From positions 1 through 56,246 of IMG/VR virus record IMGVR_UViG_3300029448_000047: 56,246 nucleotides of DNA; one strand, given 5' to 3'. This DNA comes from a virus. Every line of letters begins with the position of its first letter. The first letter of the stretch is position 1. Position numbers and translations under genes: made by a program. The notes beneath the pieces are model-generated. The model saw only the letters and a program-made list of their open reading frames with translations, made no database searches and had not been told where the DNA came from. Positions 42,177-51,900 of this stretch are shown here, one piece after another.

Positions 42177-42851
42177 TCAATCGTCGTTGTATATATTGTC
42201 GAAGATTTTAGTAACGTCTAACGTGTAATCTAAGTCAGACTTAGAGTAATGTATGTGTTGAGAGGGACGAAAGTCAGGAGCGCCCTCCCCCGTTTCAAAC
42301 CAAGCAGGGTGCGTTACCCGCACTCGATTGTTAGGCAAAGCTACAATATTACCTGTATACTCACCCGCATCCAACAACTCCAATACATGGCTCTGCTTAT
42401 GCTGGGCAGGATCATCAGCTATCTCGCTGTCTGTGTAATCCACTGTAAACAAATACTTTGCAGGATAGAACTCACTGTCTATCTTTGCCATCCAAGGACA
42501 AGGCGTTGCCCTGTCTAACTTGTAAACCGCATGAGTATGCGATGAACAATCCCAAGGTTGGGCCGAATGCACCGCCATGGGCATAGGCCACTCCTCGTAT
42601 GGAGTATCCGCTACTAACGCCGTGATTGGCATTCTTGCCCACATTGCGCCACCATGCACGTTAGGTGTGTCTTCTATGTCAGCCTCACAACCAGTGAAGA
42701 TAACTTGAAAGCTCAAGCACCTATTAGGCATGGTGGTGACGGCAATCGCCATCGCATGTAAGAACTCCCCGTGATACCCGTTATGATTATATGTATACTC
42801 TCTCCGTACCCAGCATTTAAAATGTGGGATATTACTTTGAAGGTATGGCAT
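42177..42851 (-). CDS. Conserved hypothetical protein
   Basis: 224 residues, with many His, Trp and Asp/Glu residues (TPYEEWPMPMAVHSAQPWD, PAWFETGEGAPDFRPSQHIHYS). Related sequences appear in marine phages by memory without a known function. Whether the HPAW and HIH residues bind metal is not determinable here. No signal or membrane segment. Located between the lysis and head genes. Confidence 0.72.
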   Translation of the reverse strand: MPYLQSNIPHFKCWVRREYTYNHNGYHGEFLHAMAIAVTTMPNRCLSFQVIFTGCEADIEDTPNVHGGAMWARMPITALVADTPYEEWPMPMAVHSAQPWDCSSHTHAVYKLDRATPCPWMAKIDSEFYPAKYLFTVDYTDSEIADDPAQHKQSHVLELLDAGEYTGNIVALPNNRVRVTHPAWFETGEGAPDFRPSQHIHYSKSDLDYTLDVTKIFDNIYNDD

Positions 42852-42859
42852 TTCTCTCC

Positions 42860-43075
42860 TTAATATATGGAATGTTTCGTTGGATCTTCTAACCGTGTCG
42901 GCACACAGTACGCTACAGCGCGATCTGATAACCCAATCCCATGAGTAGAGTACCTCTTAACCAATGACTCGGCTACCTTGTTGCAGTAGTTTACCTGTTT
43001 AAAGTACATGTCATCAATAACTAAAGTACGCTCGTCCCCATACCCTAGATACAGCATGAGGACGAACACATGCAT
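42860..43075 (-). CDS. Hypothetical small protein in lysis area
   Basis: 71 residues; a short hydrophobic N-terminus (MHVFVLMLYLGYG) could be a signal or membrane anchor. Its ATG overlaps the endolysin stop by one base (TAATG). A role in lysis is only suggested by position. Confidence 0.6.
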   Translation of the reverse strand: MHVFVLMLYLGYGDERTLVIDDMYFKQVNYCNKVAESLVKRYSTHGIGLSDRAVAYCVPTRLEDPTKHSIY

Positions 43076-43527
43076 TAGAACATGATCTCGAAATGTGGAG
43101 CATCAATAAAGGGCCTACGCCCCTGTGAACGCCTTATGTCTATGTAAGAGTTCATGGCATTCTCTGCGTTTCCTTCCCAAGCACCAAGATCATCAATAGT
43201 CCACGCAGCACCCCACCGTATCTTAACCCCTGCAGCCTCTGCTCCTTCTTTCATGGCATCAGCAATCTCATCATACAGGTTCAATTCCCACCGACCACCA
43301 TCAATGTAAGCCATCAGATCAACGGCATTGCCGTGAATGTGCTTTGACTTCATGGTTTGCGAGGCCCCTTTCGCGACCAACGCCTTTTGCTCCTCTATCG
43401 TTCTGACGCCACAAATCACGCTGAAGTCCTGCTTCGTAACGCCTATGGCGTACTTCACGACAGTTACCAGATTTTCGTTGACACCTTCTAGCCTTGATAG
43501 GCTTCGCTTTCCTAACTTGTATCCCAT
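43075..43527 (-). CDS. Endolysin, M15-family peptidase
   Basis: 150 residues. Contains S61-K-H63-I-H-G66-N-A68-V-D70, the SxHxxGxAxD zinc-site pattern of VanY/T5-endolysin peptidases, with the third ligand in DAPHFEI (H145). It should cleave L-Ala-D-Glu or D-Ala-D-Ala bonds of peptidoglycan at lysis. No signal peptide is visible, so it needs a holin. Two bases upstream of it lies the 3-TM holin gene. Confidence 0.88.
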   Translation of the reverse strand: MGYKLGKRSLSRLEGVNENLVTVVKYAIGVTKQDFSVICGVRTIEEQKALVAKGASQTMKSKHIHGNAVDLMAYIDGGRWELNLYDEIADAMKEGAEAAGVKIRWGAAWTIDDLGAWEGNAENAMNSYIDIRRSQGRRPFIDAPHFEIMF

Positions 43528-43529
43528 AA

Positions 43530-43985
43530 TTATTTCCCCGCATATTTAGAGATTGCTCTATTTCCAAACCAAAAAGCCAACACTGCACTGAACAAACCAG
43601 AGGTTTCTCCATCCCACATCAAGTCAACAGCCTGCATCCAATCACCACCAGCCTCCGTAACTTTAATCATAATCACAACCTTCGTGGCTACGAACAATCC
43701 GAAAAAGGCATAAGTAACAATAGGACGAACACTACCCCGAAGAGCGTTGATAAATTTTCCAGCGTCGATAGCTCGATCATGCTCATACAACCCCCTTGTT
43801 TCTTCAATGTCTGCCTTCTTGTCTAGCTCAACAAGCTTCATCTCAGAGCGTCTTTGAGCAAGCTCCGTCTCTAACTGCATCATCTCCATGCGATGCTTCT
43901 GCGCTTGGTTTGCCTTAAAATATTCAAGAACAGAAGGCAGGAACGAACTGCCGAAACCAAGTAAACTTCCTAGTAATGCCATCAT
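43530..43985 (-). CDS. Probable 3-TM holin
   Basis: 151 residues. Hydrophobic segments near 3-20 (LLGSLLGFGSSFLPSVLEY), about 84-106 (VTYAFFGLFVATKVVIMI) and 118-140 (LFSAVLAFWFGNRAI), separated by a charged helix. The ending AFWFGNRAISK matches the GTA/3TM holin family I know. It probably makes the hole that releases the endolysin. ATG 43985 overlaps the upstream stop (ATGATG). Confidence 0.78.
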   Translation of the reverse strand: MMALLGSLLGFGSSFLPSVLEYFKANQAQKHRMEMMQLETELAQRRSEMKLVELDKKADIEETRGLYEHDRAIDAGKFINALRGSVRPIVTYAFFGLFVATKVVIMIKVTEAGGDWMQAVDLMWDGETSGLFSAVLAFWFGNRAISKYAGK

Positions 43986-44182
43986 TTTTCTGATCCTAAC
44001 CATACGGCGAATGCGCCCGTCATGGCGCCCGTTACAGTTGCAGTCAGCGCAGTAGCTTGCGTACTAACAACATCCTGCGGCAACGACATAAACCACTCAA
44101 TCACACGAATATACATAACAGTCATCACCAACATCATAAATCTAGGCATAATCCTCCATGCCAAAAACTTCTCCATAGTCAT
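43982..44182 (-). CDS. Small two-TM membrane protein (possible second holin)
   Basis: 66 residues: hydrophobic segments near 9-30 (FMMLVMTVMYIRVIEWFM) and 45-62 (ATVTGAMTGAFAVWLG), with short charged ends. It overlaps the 3-TM gene by four bases, so they are made together. It could be a class II holin, antiholin or membrane-targeting partner. Confidence 0.65.
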   Translation of the reverse strand: MTMEKFLAWRIMPRFMMLVMTVMYIRVIEWFMSLPQDVVSTQATALTATVTGAMTGAFAVWLGSEK

Positions 44183-44448
44183 TAGAAACCTCCTTTCAGG
44201 CCATCTAATATCTCCGATAAACTAGGTCGCTTGTCCTTCTTCTCATAAAGACAACTAAAAACCTTCGGACATTCTGAAAAACTCTTCGTAGGGTAATGAT
44301 ACCCCAAACCTCCAAAACCCGCTGTAAATCTGTAGACACAAACCTTTTGACCGTTTCCGTCTGTAAACCGTTTCCATAAGTGACACTGAACATGAGTAGG
44401 GTTGGCTACTCCCGCAAGCGTTGCAGACAACATTAAAACTTTTATCAT
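44182..44448 (-). CDS. Cys-rich secreted/periplasmic small protein
   Basis: 88 residues. MIKVLMLSATLAGVANPTHV is a likely signal peptide. The mature part has five Cys (CHLW, VCVY, ECPKVFSC), a candidate disulfide-bonded periplasmic protein. No lipobox-type Cys right after cleavage is obvious, so it does not look like a classical o-spanin. ATG 44448 overlaps the upstream stop (ATGA). Confidence 0.65.
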   Translation of the reverse strand: MIKVLMLSATLAGVANPTHVQCHLWKRFTDGNGQKVCVYRFTAGFGGLGYHYPTKSFSECPKVFSCLYEKKDKRPSLSEILDGLKGGF

Positions 44449-44924
44449 TGCGTAACCAATACTATTAAATAAATCCCACCGCCCAAAGCACCAACTATGC
44501 CTAAACACAAACCACCAATAGCCATATTGTTCTGTATTTGGCGCTTGGCTTCCATAGCGCGATACACCGTTTCTTCGCGTTCTGCGCGTATCTTGCGCCG
44601 CATACCCAACATCTCATCGTAAGTCCCCAAGCCAAACCTGTAGTCCAGCATGAACTTAATTTCTTTCTCTTTCTCCATCAGGGTCTTCTTGCGGATCACG
44701 ATATCCATAGCTTCTTGCTCTATGTTATCAGTTCCGTGTGTTTTCTTATCCAACCACGTAGGGTTTTTACGTTGTGTTTCTGCCTTGGAAATATCTGCAA
44801 CAGCACAGTACCACTGCCCAAGCTGTTTGCTAACGTCCTGCATTTCACGGCCGGCGCCAACGAGCATTTTTACGCCCTTAAAGGCCGCGTTAGCTGCTGC
44901 AAAGGCTGTGACAGGATCTATCAT
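44445..44924 (-). CDS. Internal/membrane-tethered helical protein
   Basis: 159 residues, DPVTAFAAANAAFKGVKML at the N-terminus (a start I recall from many small phage proteins), a charged helical middle, and a C-terminal transmembrane segment (about 135-157, GLCLGIVGALGGGIYLIVLV). Possibly part of lysis (i-spanin-like) or DNA ejection. The gene lies after the portal and before the lysis cassette. Confidence 0.7.
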   Translation of the reverse strand: MIDPVTAFAAANAAFKGVKMLVGAGREMQDVSKQLGQWYCAVADISKAETQRKNPTWLDKKTHGTDNIEQEAMDIVIRKKTLMEKEKEIKFMLDYRFGLGTYDEMLGMRRKIRAEREETVYRAMEAKRQIQNNMAIGGLCLGIVGALGGGIYLIVLVTQ

Positions 44925-44945
44925 AACACATCTCTAACTAGGGAT

Positions 44946-47426
44946 TTACCCCCTACGAGCCATAGCTTGACGTTGAACGTCTATACGCTCCCGATTAACC
45001 TCGTTCCTGTTTTCTGCAATCTCTTCACTACTTTCGATCCGAGCGGCATCAGTAACAGCGCGTTGCTCCATCTTAGCAGACTCAAGCATAATCTGGGCCT
45101 CGTCCTCTTGTGCCTTACGCTGAAGCTCCTTGTCTTTGATCTCCACCTCTTTCATGCGGATCTGTACCAATGGATCCGACATAGGATCTTGACCCGGAGG
45201 CGTAATCTCATCCAGAGTGGCTTTCATAATCTCTAGCTCTTGCGCCGCAACAGCCTTCTCCATCTCAGCAGGGTTCTGCATTTGCTGCTGTACTTCTTGG
45301 ATTTGCATCTGCGCCACCATAGGATCGATTAAACCTTGTTGTACTTGTTGCTGTACCTTTTGAACCAACTCTTGGATCTCTTGAACGATACTCGCCCTCG
45401 CCTTCATTGAGATATGTTCTTGAAGGTGTGCGTAGAACGTACCCATAACTTGTGGAGAAGTCATAATTAAAGGCGTTCTCATAAACATAACGTGAATAGC
45501 TATGTGAGTATCGTGGTCCTGTTCTTCAAAGGCCACCAGTATTTCACCCATCAAACCACGGGCGTTCTCAATAGCAGGGTCCAACGGCTTGGGCTTTGGT
45601 GCCGGCGGTAATATCTCATCAATGTTCTGTACTTCCAACGCCTGATACATACGCCGGTATGCCGCGTGTAAGTTATGCATCTGAGGATTAGATTGCGCCA
45701 ACTGCAACTGCGTTTGAGCCAAAGTAACCCGCTGCGCCATCGAGAAGATGTTAGGATCCGACACCGGTATAACATCTACCCGACCGTCAAAGTCCTGCGC
45801 CTTAATGCTTCTCTCGCCACCAGCTACATCATACGGATATTCCTGATCCATATTCTCTGCACAGATACGAGCCAGAATACGGAACTCATTCTTCTGAGCA
45901 TAATGCAGGCGCTTGTGAATGGCCGACATCACCTTCATGCCACGCTCAAGCATAGCAACAGTCGTACCAACAGGTGTCTCTTGGTTCATATTACTGGTCT
46001 GTTCATCAGCCAGTGATACAAAGCGGCGTCCGCCCTCCACCAAAGCGCCTAGAAGCTGTGCTAGAGTGGCACTAGGCTCCTTGTACGGCAATGGTATAAT
46101 AGAGTCCCTAATGTTGCCCCCAGGGGCGTCTATATCACGCCACTCTCCGGGCTGTAATGGCTCGTCATCGTTGCGTAGACGCACACCCCGAGCCTTAAAT
46201 CCAGCCGGCAGGTTTGCCAAAGTACCCGCATCAATCAATTGGCGCAGAATACTGGTCGCAGCGCGGCCCAACCCGCCAATCATGTGGATCAAACCAAAGC
46301 CATAGAACCCAAGACCGGGCATAAACCGGTAGTGAACAAAGAACTGACGCTTCTTAGCGAAGTCTGTTTCAGCCTCAAAGTTCCTGCGTATTGCTAAAAC
46401 CTTGCCAGAAGCCTCGTCCAAAGTAACGATGTAAGGCAGATGAATACCCGTTGGCTCCCCATCAGGAGACATGTCCTCAAAGCCCTCAACGTCCAAATCG
46501 ACATGCATCTCCAACAACGTGTAGATTTCGTCCTGATAGGTGCGGGATGTACCCTGTATCTCATCAACCTTCTGCCGAACCTCGTCAGGCTCCGCGTCAG
46601 ACGCCTGTAACTCGATGTCCTTGAAGAACCCAGCAATCTGCATCTTGCGAACTTGGTTGTAATCCATACGCAAAACATGAGTAACCCTAGATGCCGACTG
46701 TAAGTCAGCCGCAGCGTAAGGAACAACTAAGTCTTGAGCCGGCACAAAGGTCGAAACAGCCCTTTGCTTGGACTCGTCAAAGTAAACCTTCTTGAACGTA
46801 GATCCGGACATAGGGAGATAAAACAACAACTGATCCATCTCAGGATCGTATTCTTCCATCACCTCAGTAATCTGGTAATTCAAGTAATCCTTAACGCGAT
46901 TAGCCTGCGCCTCTACATTCGCGTCCTGCTTGCCCAAAATCTGCGTTTGAACAGGGCCACCCGCCGGCAGCAACTCTTTGTATGCTTGCGCTTGAAACTG
47001 AGTTACAGACTCCACAATCAAAGGATGCGTAACGCCCGAGGCACCCTCAAAGGGTTGGGTGCGATCCTCTTGCTTAATACCTAACTGGTCTAAACCCTTG
47101 GTATATGTCTCTTCCCAATCAGATCGAGACTCCAAATCATCCTCGTAAGAAGCACGAAGCTCACTTGATAACTCGCCCAAGTACCCATCATCCAAGTATT
47201 CCGCTAAGTTAGCGTCATGTGGAATGTCCTCGGGTATCTCGTCCCCCATAGCCTCTCCCAGAAGCTCCTCAATGGTAACACTGCCATCCTCGTTAGGAAT
47301 AATCTCCGCACCCATGGCAAAATCCATCGGCTCTGGAACATCAACTTCCGTTTGCTCCCCAGTTACATCAAGGGGCATCAAAGATGGATCAACAAGAGAT
47401 CCCATGGGTCGAGGTGGCAGGGCCAT
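44946..47426 (-). CDS. Portal protein
   Basis: 826 residues; large portal of the P22-like type. It contains a long acidic N-terminus, then SDWEETYTKGLDQLGIK, the portal pattern PFEGASGVTHPLIVESVTQFQAQAYKEL (residues about 128-155), VPAQDLVVPYAAADLQSA and a helical C-terminal barrel/crown rich in Gln (VQKVQQQVQQGL, ending NREERID-like). Forms the dodecamer through which DNA is packaged. The ATG overlaps the terminase stop (TGATG at 47424-47428). Confidence 0.9.
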   Translation of the reverse strand: MALPPRPMGSLVDPSLMPLDVTGEQTEVDVPEPMDFAMGAEIIPNEDGSVTIEELLGEAMGDEIPEDIPHDANLAEYLDDGYLGELSSELRASYEDDLESRSDWEETYTKGLDQLGIKQEDRTQPFEGASGVTHPLIVESVTQFQAQAYKELLPAGGPVQTQILGKQDANVEAQANRVKDYLNYQITEVMEEYDPEMDQLLFYLPMSGSTFKKVYFDESKQRAVSTFVPAQDLVVPYAAADLQSASRVTHVLRMDYNQVRKMQIAGFFKDIELQASDAEPDEVRQKVDEIQGTSRTYQDEIYTLLEMHVDLDVEGFEDMSPDGEPTGIHLPYIVTLDEASGKVLAIRRNFEAETDFAKKRQFFVHYRFMPGLGFYGFGLIHMIGGLGRAATSILRQLIDAGTLANLPAGFKARGVRLRNDDEPLQPGEWRDIDAPGGNIRDSIIPLPYKEPSATLAQLLGALVEGGRRFVSLADEQTSNMNQETPVGTTVAMLERGMKVMSAIHKRLHYAQKNEFRILARICAENMDQEYPYDVAGGERSIKAQDFDGRVDVIPVSDPNIFSMAQRVTLAQTQLQLAQSNPQMHNLHAAYRRMYQALEVQNIDEILPPAPKPKPLDPAIENARGLMGEILVAFEEQDHDTHIAIHVMFMRTPLIMTSPQVMGTFYAHLQEHISMKARASIVQEIQELVQKVQQQVQQGLIDPMVAQMQIQEVQQQMQNPAEMEKAVAAQELEIMKATLDEITPPGQDPMSDPLVQIRMKEVEIKDKELQRKAQEDEAQIMLESAKMEQRAVTDAARIESSEEIAENRNEVNRERIDVQRQAMARRG

Positions 47427-48892
47427 CAGTAATACTCCCGATTACGCGGTCTATATTCATCCTCATAAGTGTCATCTCCTTCCAAGGAAACAAACCCACC
47501 CTTACGAAAACGCATTAATGCTAAGGTCATACTATCACAAAAGTCATCGTTGTCACCATTGGGAAATGAAACAACCTCCTCAATGACCTCTTCGCTAAAT
47601 TTCTTGGTAGTCGGAGCCCAAACCTTGCCAGCCTCAAACAACGGAGCAATCATATGCATCCGAGTGATCTTGTCCTGACCCTTACCGGGCGAAAAACCCA
47701 AAGCAGGAATGCCATGCAACCGTAATTCGTCAATCAAAGGTTGTCCTGTTGCTTTTGCTTCAATCAGAACCATATCTGGCTCCCAATATTCGTGTTCCTC
47801 AAACGCAACTTCCTTTAACTCTGGGAAATTCCAGCGATCACGCCGCGCATCCATCAGAATTATGTTGTCTCCGGTCCCATCCTCGGGGTCAAAAATTCCC
47901 CAAGTCGTAATTGCGCTAAAATCCGCAGTCTCTTTCTTGGAAAACGCCGTATCATACGCCTGAATTATGTATTTAATCGTGGGAATCTTCTTTTTGTCCC
48001 ACTCGCGCCACCATTCGCGCTTAATTATGGCCGATTCGGACGCAGTTGGGTTCTGTTGCCACTGAGCGTTCCACTTTTGAATGGGCAAAGACGCCTTAAT
48101 CGAAAGCAAAGCGTCCTTATCCCAGAACTGAGGCCATAATGGGTTGTCACTGGGTAGTATTGCAGGAAATTCTACAACCTCCCATTGATCTGCCAGTATA
48201 TCCTTGCCCTGTTCCGCCAACAAACGGCCCGTCAAATCCTTCTTACCCCAGCGGGTCATAACAACAATGATAGTTCCGCCCGGTTGCAATCGCTGACGAG
48301 GCCCAGAAGTGTACCACTCATACGCATGATCAAACGCAGTCTCGCTTAATGCGTCCTGTTCCGAATGAGGGTCGTCAATGACAAGCAAGTCCGCCCCGCG
48401 GCCAGTAATCGCAGCCCCAACACCCGCCGCAAAGTACTCCGCGCCCTTGTCAGTGCCCCACTTACCCGCGCCCTTGTTGTCTTCCTTGAGGTTAGTTTCA
48501 GGGAATATCTCTTTATAGGCTGGGTCATCAATCAAATCCCTTACTTTACGGCCAAACCGAACGGCCAACTCCGTGTTGTGCGTAGCCTGAATAATCTTGA
48601 GCTTCGGGTTCCTACCCAAAAACCAAGCAGGCATTAAATAACTGGCAAACTCAGACTTGGAATGACGAGGCGGCATGTTAATAATCAAACGCTTTAACTC
48701 GCCCCGAGCCACACGCTCCAGCTTCTCCGCAATAATCCGGTGATGACGGCCCTCAATGAAGTTCTCATACACATGATGAGCAAACGGCATGAAGTAATTC
48801 TCCGCCTGTTCGCGGATGTCTAACTTCCGTTTGGCCTCAGTTAGCGCCAAAATCTCCTTCAGCGCGTCCTCTGGTAATGCTTGTAAATTCAC
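47426..48892 (-). CDS. Terminase large subunit
   Basis: 488 residues. Walker A-like PPRHSKSE at 74-81, Walker B LLVIDDP at 169-175, and a C-terminal RNase H-like nuclease with AYDTAFSKKETADFS (D314), VLIEAK (E379) and DDFCDS (about 449-454). It powers DNA packaging and cuts genome ends. No small subunit was recognised nearby. The start is GTG 48892, preceded by TTAGG; the next ATG is 34 codons in, leaving out conserved sequence. Confidence 0.95.
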   Translation of the reverse strand: MNLQALPEDALKEILALTEAKRKLDIREQAENYFMPFAHHVYENFIEGRHHRIIAEKLERVARGELKRLIINMPPRHSKSEFASYLMPAWFLGRNPKLKIIQATHNTELAVRFGRKVRDLIDDPAYKEIFPETNLKEDNKGAGKWGTDKGAEYFAAGVGAAITGRGADLLVIDDPHSEQDALSETAFDHAYEWYTSGPRQRLQPGGTIIVVMTRWGKKDLTGRLLAEQGKDILADQWEVVEFPAILPSDNPLWPQFWDKDALLSIKASLPIQKWNAQWQQNPTASESAIIKREWWREWDKKKIPTIKYIIQAYDTAFSKKETADFSAITTWGIFDPEDGTGDNIILMDARRDRWNFPELKEVAFEEHEYWEPDMVLIEAKATGQPLIDELRLHGIPALGFSPGKGQDKITRMHMIAPLFEAGKVWAPTTKKFSEEVIEEVVSFPNGDNDDFCDSMTLALMRFRKGGFVSLEGDDTYEDEYRPRNREYY

Positions 48893-48900
48893 TCTACAGC

Positions 48901-51900
48901 CTAATCTCTTACAGCCACATCTTTAAATATTCTTGCTCTACGCCCAGGAACGTATGGTGTGTAATTACTCTCAATCATCTCCGGTACATAGTACGGACTG
49001 ATCTTCGGACGCTCCGTTGCCGGTATGTCAATCACGACATCCTCATCCTCTGTCTCTTCGGCAGGAGCCGCAGGAACGCCGGCAGAACCTTCTTCAATCT
49101 TGAGACAAATGTATCGACCCGTGGCAGGATCCAAAACACGGCGATAACCGGGAGGACAACCTTGGGCATCATTACTATCATCTGTCATATCTACAGGGAC
49201 AACAGCAGGGCGGTCATCACTAGGGCCGCTAGGTCCACCTTCCCTCTCCTCGGGAGGAAAAACATCGTCCGTGGGTAACTCAGGGAAGTATGGTGTTCCC
49301 TCTTGATCCTGAAGCTCTGTAAAATCTTTGCGCTCAGTATCAATGCCAGTAACAACTCGTCTTGTTGGCGGAACCTTACGCCGTTTCGCCGCGTCTTCAG
49401 CCGCATCCAAAGAACCCACGCCCTTCTTTAACTCTGCTTCGGTGGGTGTTGGTCTTTGCGCCGCAGCTAACTCATTCTCTTGTTCCGCGAACCGCGCACG
49501 TTGACGCGCCAAACGGTTTTCAAGACTAAAGGGATCCGGACCTAAATCACTTTTTATTTTTTGATCCGTCAACACCAATGGTTCTAGACTAGTTGTATCT
49601 ACCGGCGGAGTTCCTTCTTGAGATTTTAGGGCAGACACAGTTGAACGGACCTTTGGCATTGGCACTTTAGCCACCGCTTCCTCAAAAGATATCTCTGGAT
49701 CAGTCACCGGTACTGCGGCGTCCATCGCCTCTGGCGCCTTTCCACCACGAATTATCCTTGAAGGCTTTAATGCTCCAATTCCTTTATCCTCAAGGTCCAA
49801 AAGCAACTGTTCCTCAAGAGATGGAAGAGGGCCAGTGAAATTAAAATCTCCTTGAACTGGGATGCTTGGTCCTTGCATTGGAGGTATAATATCCGGTTCA
49901 CCAACAGATTCAGGTGAGGCGGCTACAAGCGGAGCCATCGCTGGGGCTTCTACGGGAGTAGTAAGGGCCGCTAACTGCGCTTTTGTTTGAGGAGTAGTAA
50001 ACTCTGGGGTGGCTGGTAAGTTAACAGGCAACGGTGTTTTACCCGCCGCTATAACTTCGTTAACTGCCTGAAGCTGCTCCATTTGATTGGCTAATTGATT
50101 AGCTAACGCAACCTCGTTTTCCGCAGCCGAAACATTACTCTGACTGTTAAGTATCGCATTCTGAGCAGTCTCCAAAGGCCGCATCGCCTCTGCTTCTGCT
50201 TCACCCTTCAAACGATTGGCAATAGCCCTGCGCCGATCAGCTTGCGCGGCCGGTGAATCTGTTAAAGGAATGTTAGACGGGAAGTTTCTTAATGATCCAA
50301 TGCCAGCAGGATCTACAGGCAATGACGTATCAAACGCTTCCATATTAGCAACTGCTTCCGCCTCGGCCTGCGTCTTGGCACGTTGCGCCCTAGCACGTTC
50401 AATATTATCCTGTTGTCGCTTCAACTGACGTTGAGGCGTATCCATCGCAGTCGGAACGGTAGACCCATACGGTCTAAACCTACCCAAATCCTCAATTAAA
50501 AATCGGCTTAAATCCTCCTTGGTCTTGGGAACAGAAGCAGAATCTGCGTCAACAGCACCTAACTCAGGGTTGCCGGCAGCACGGTTAGCCTCGGCTTGCT
50601 CAAACGCTATGTCCTGAAGTCTAGTATCAAGATCACCCCGAGCATCCGCTAAAAACGCAGCGTCAAAAGGCAAGTAATTAGGATCTTTCCTCAGTATTGC
50701 TTCCGTTAAAAAATCTGTACCAGCCGCGGCGCCAACAGACTTTGGTGCGCCACCAGGAACAAGTAAATCAAACTCTGCTTGAGCCTCGGGAGTAATCGCA
50801 GCCGCTTGCGCCGCAGCCGTATCAACTTGAGAAGGATCAAAGCCCCGCTGGTTTTCTAAACCAACTGGACCAACAAAGTTAGGATCACCTGAAACAGGGG
50901 CAACTGGACCAACAAAGTTAGGATCACCAGCCACCGGAGCAAGCTGAAGAGGACCAATGAACTCCGAAGATCCTGGCCTAGGCACAGCAGGAAGAGGACC
51001 AACAAAGTCTGGGTCACCCGGAACAGGGATCGTGCCACTTAATACATCTGCCGCCGCCGCCACGGTAGGTTGTGTCGGGCCAATGAAGTTAGGATCACCC
51101 GCTTGAGGAATAGTCGGACCTTGAGAAGGTTGAAGCGGACCAACAAAACCTGGGTCACCCGGAACAGGGATATTCGGTCCTTGCGGGGAAGGAAGAGGGC
51201 CAACAAAATCTGGATCACCCGGCTTGGGAGCAGATTCAATAGTCGGACCAACTCTAGATTGAGGTCCAAGACCCAAACCTTGAGCCACCGAAACGCCACC
51301 TGCCGCGGTGCTGCCACCAAGAAAACCAAGAATGCCAGACTCTTTGCGCTGGGCCGCAGTCTGCTTTAATGCCTGAGCATCGTTATACCAAGAAGGAATC
51401 TCCGCCTCAGCAATCTCCTGCATTCCCTCAGTCAAACCCTCAATTGCCATCCTAGATGCAGCTTCTACAGTCGGACCCACAACACCACGGCGCCCAGTTT
51501 GTGTGGCACCCTGAACCGCAGCCTTCTGAGAAATAGCCTTAGCCAAAGGCTTAGTAACCGCGCCATTTAAAACAGCGTTGGATAACGATCCACCCGCAGC
51601 ACTAATAGAAGCAACAATCGGAGCCGCCTGCTTGGAAATACCGCCAGCATACGCCAGAACCGCCTCAGCGTCAGAAAGACCCGTAGCCTTTAAATCCTGA
51701 AAACCAGGGGTGTTCTGTAAGCGTCCCTCGTCAAACTCCTTTTGAATAGCCCCCTCAATCTGAGAGTCCATGCCACCCACACCAAGAGTAACACCAGCAA
51801 CAACAGCCGCCGGCAAACTAGCTACCGCTGCCGCAGTGCTAACCGCAATAGAAGGAGCCATGTTCGCCAACTTAGTGCCAACATTGTCAAAACTTAATTC

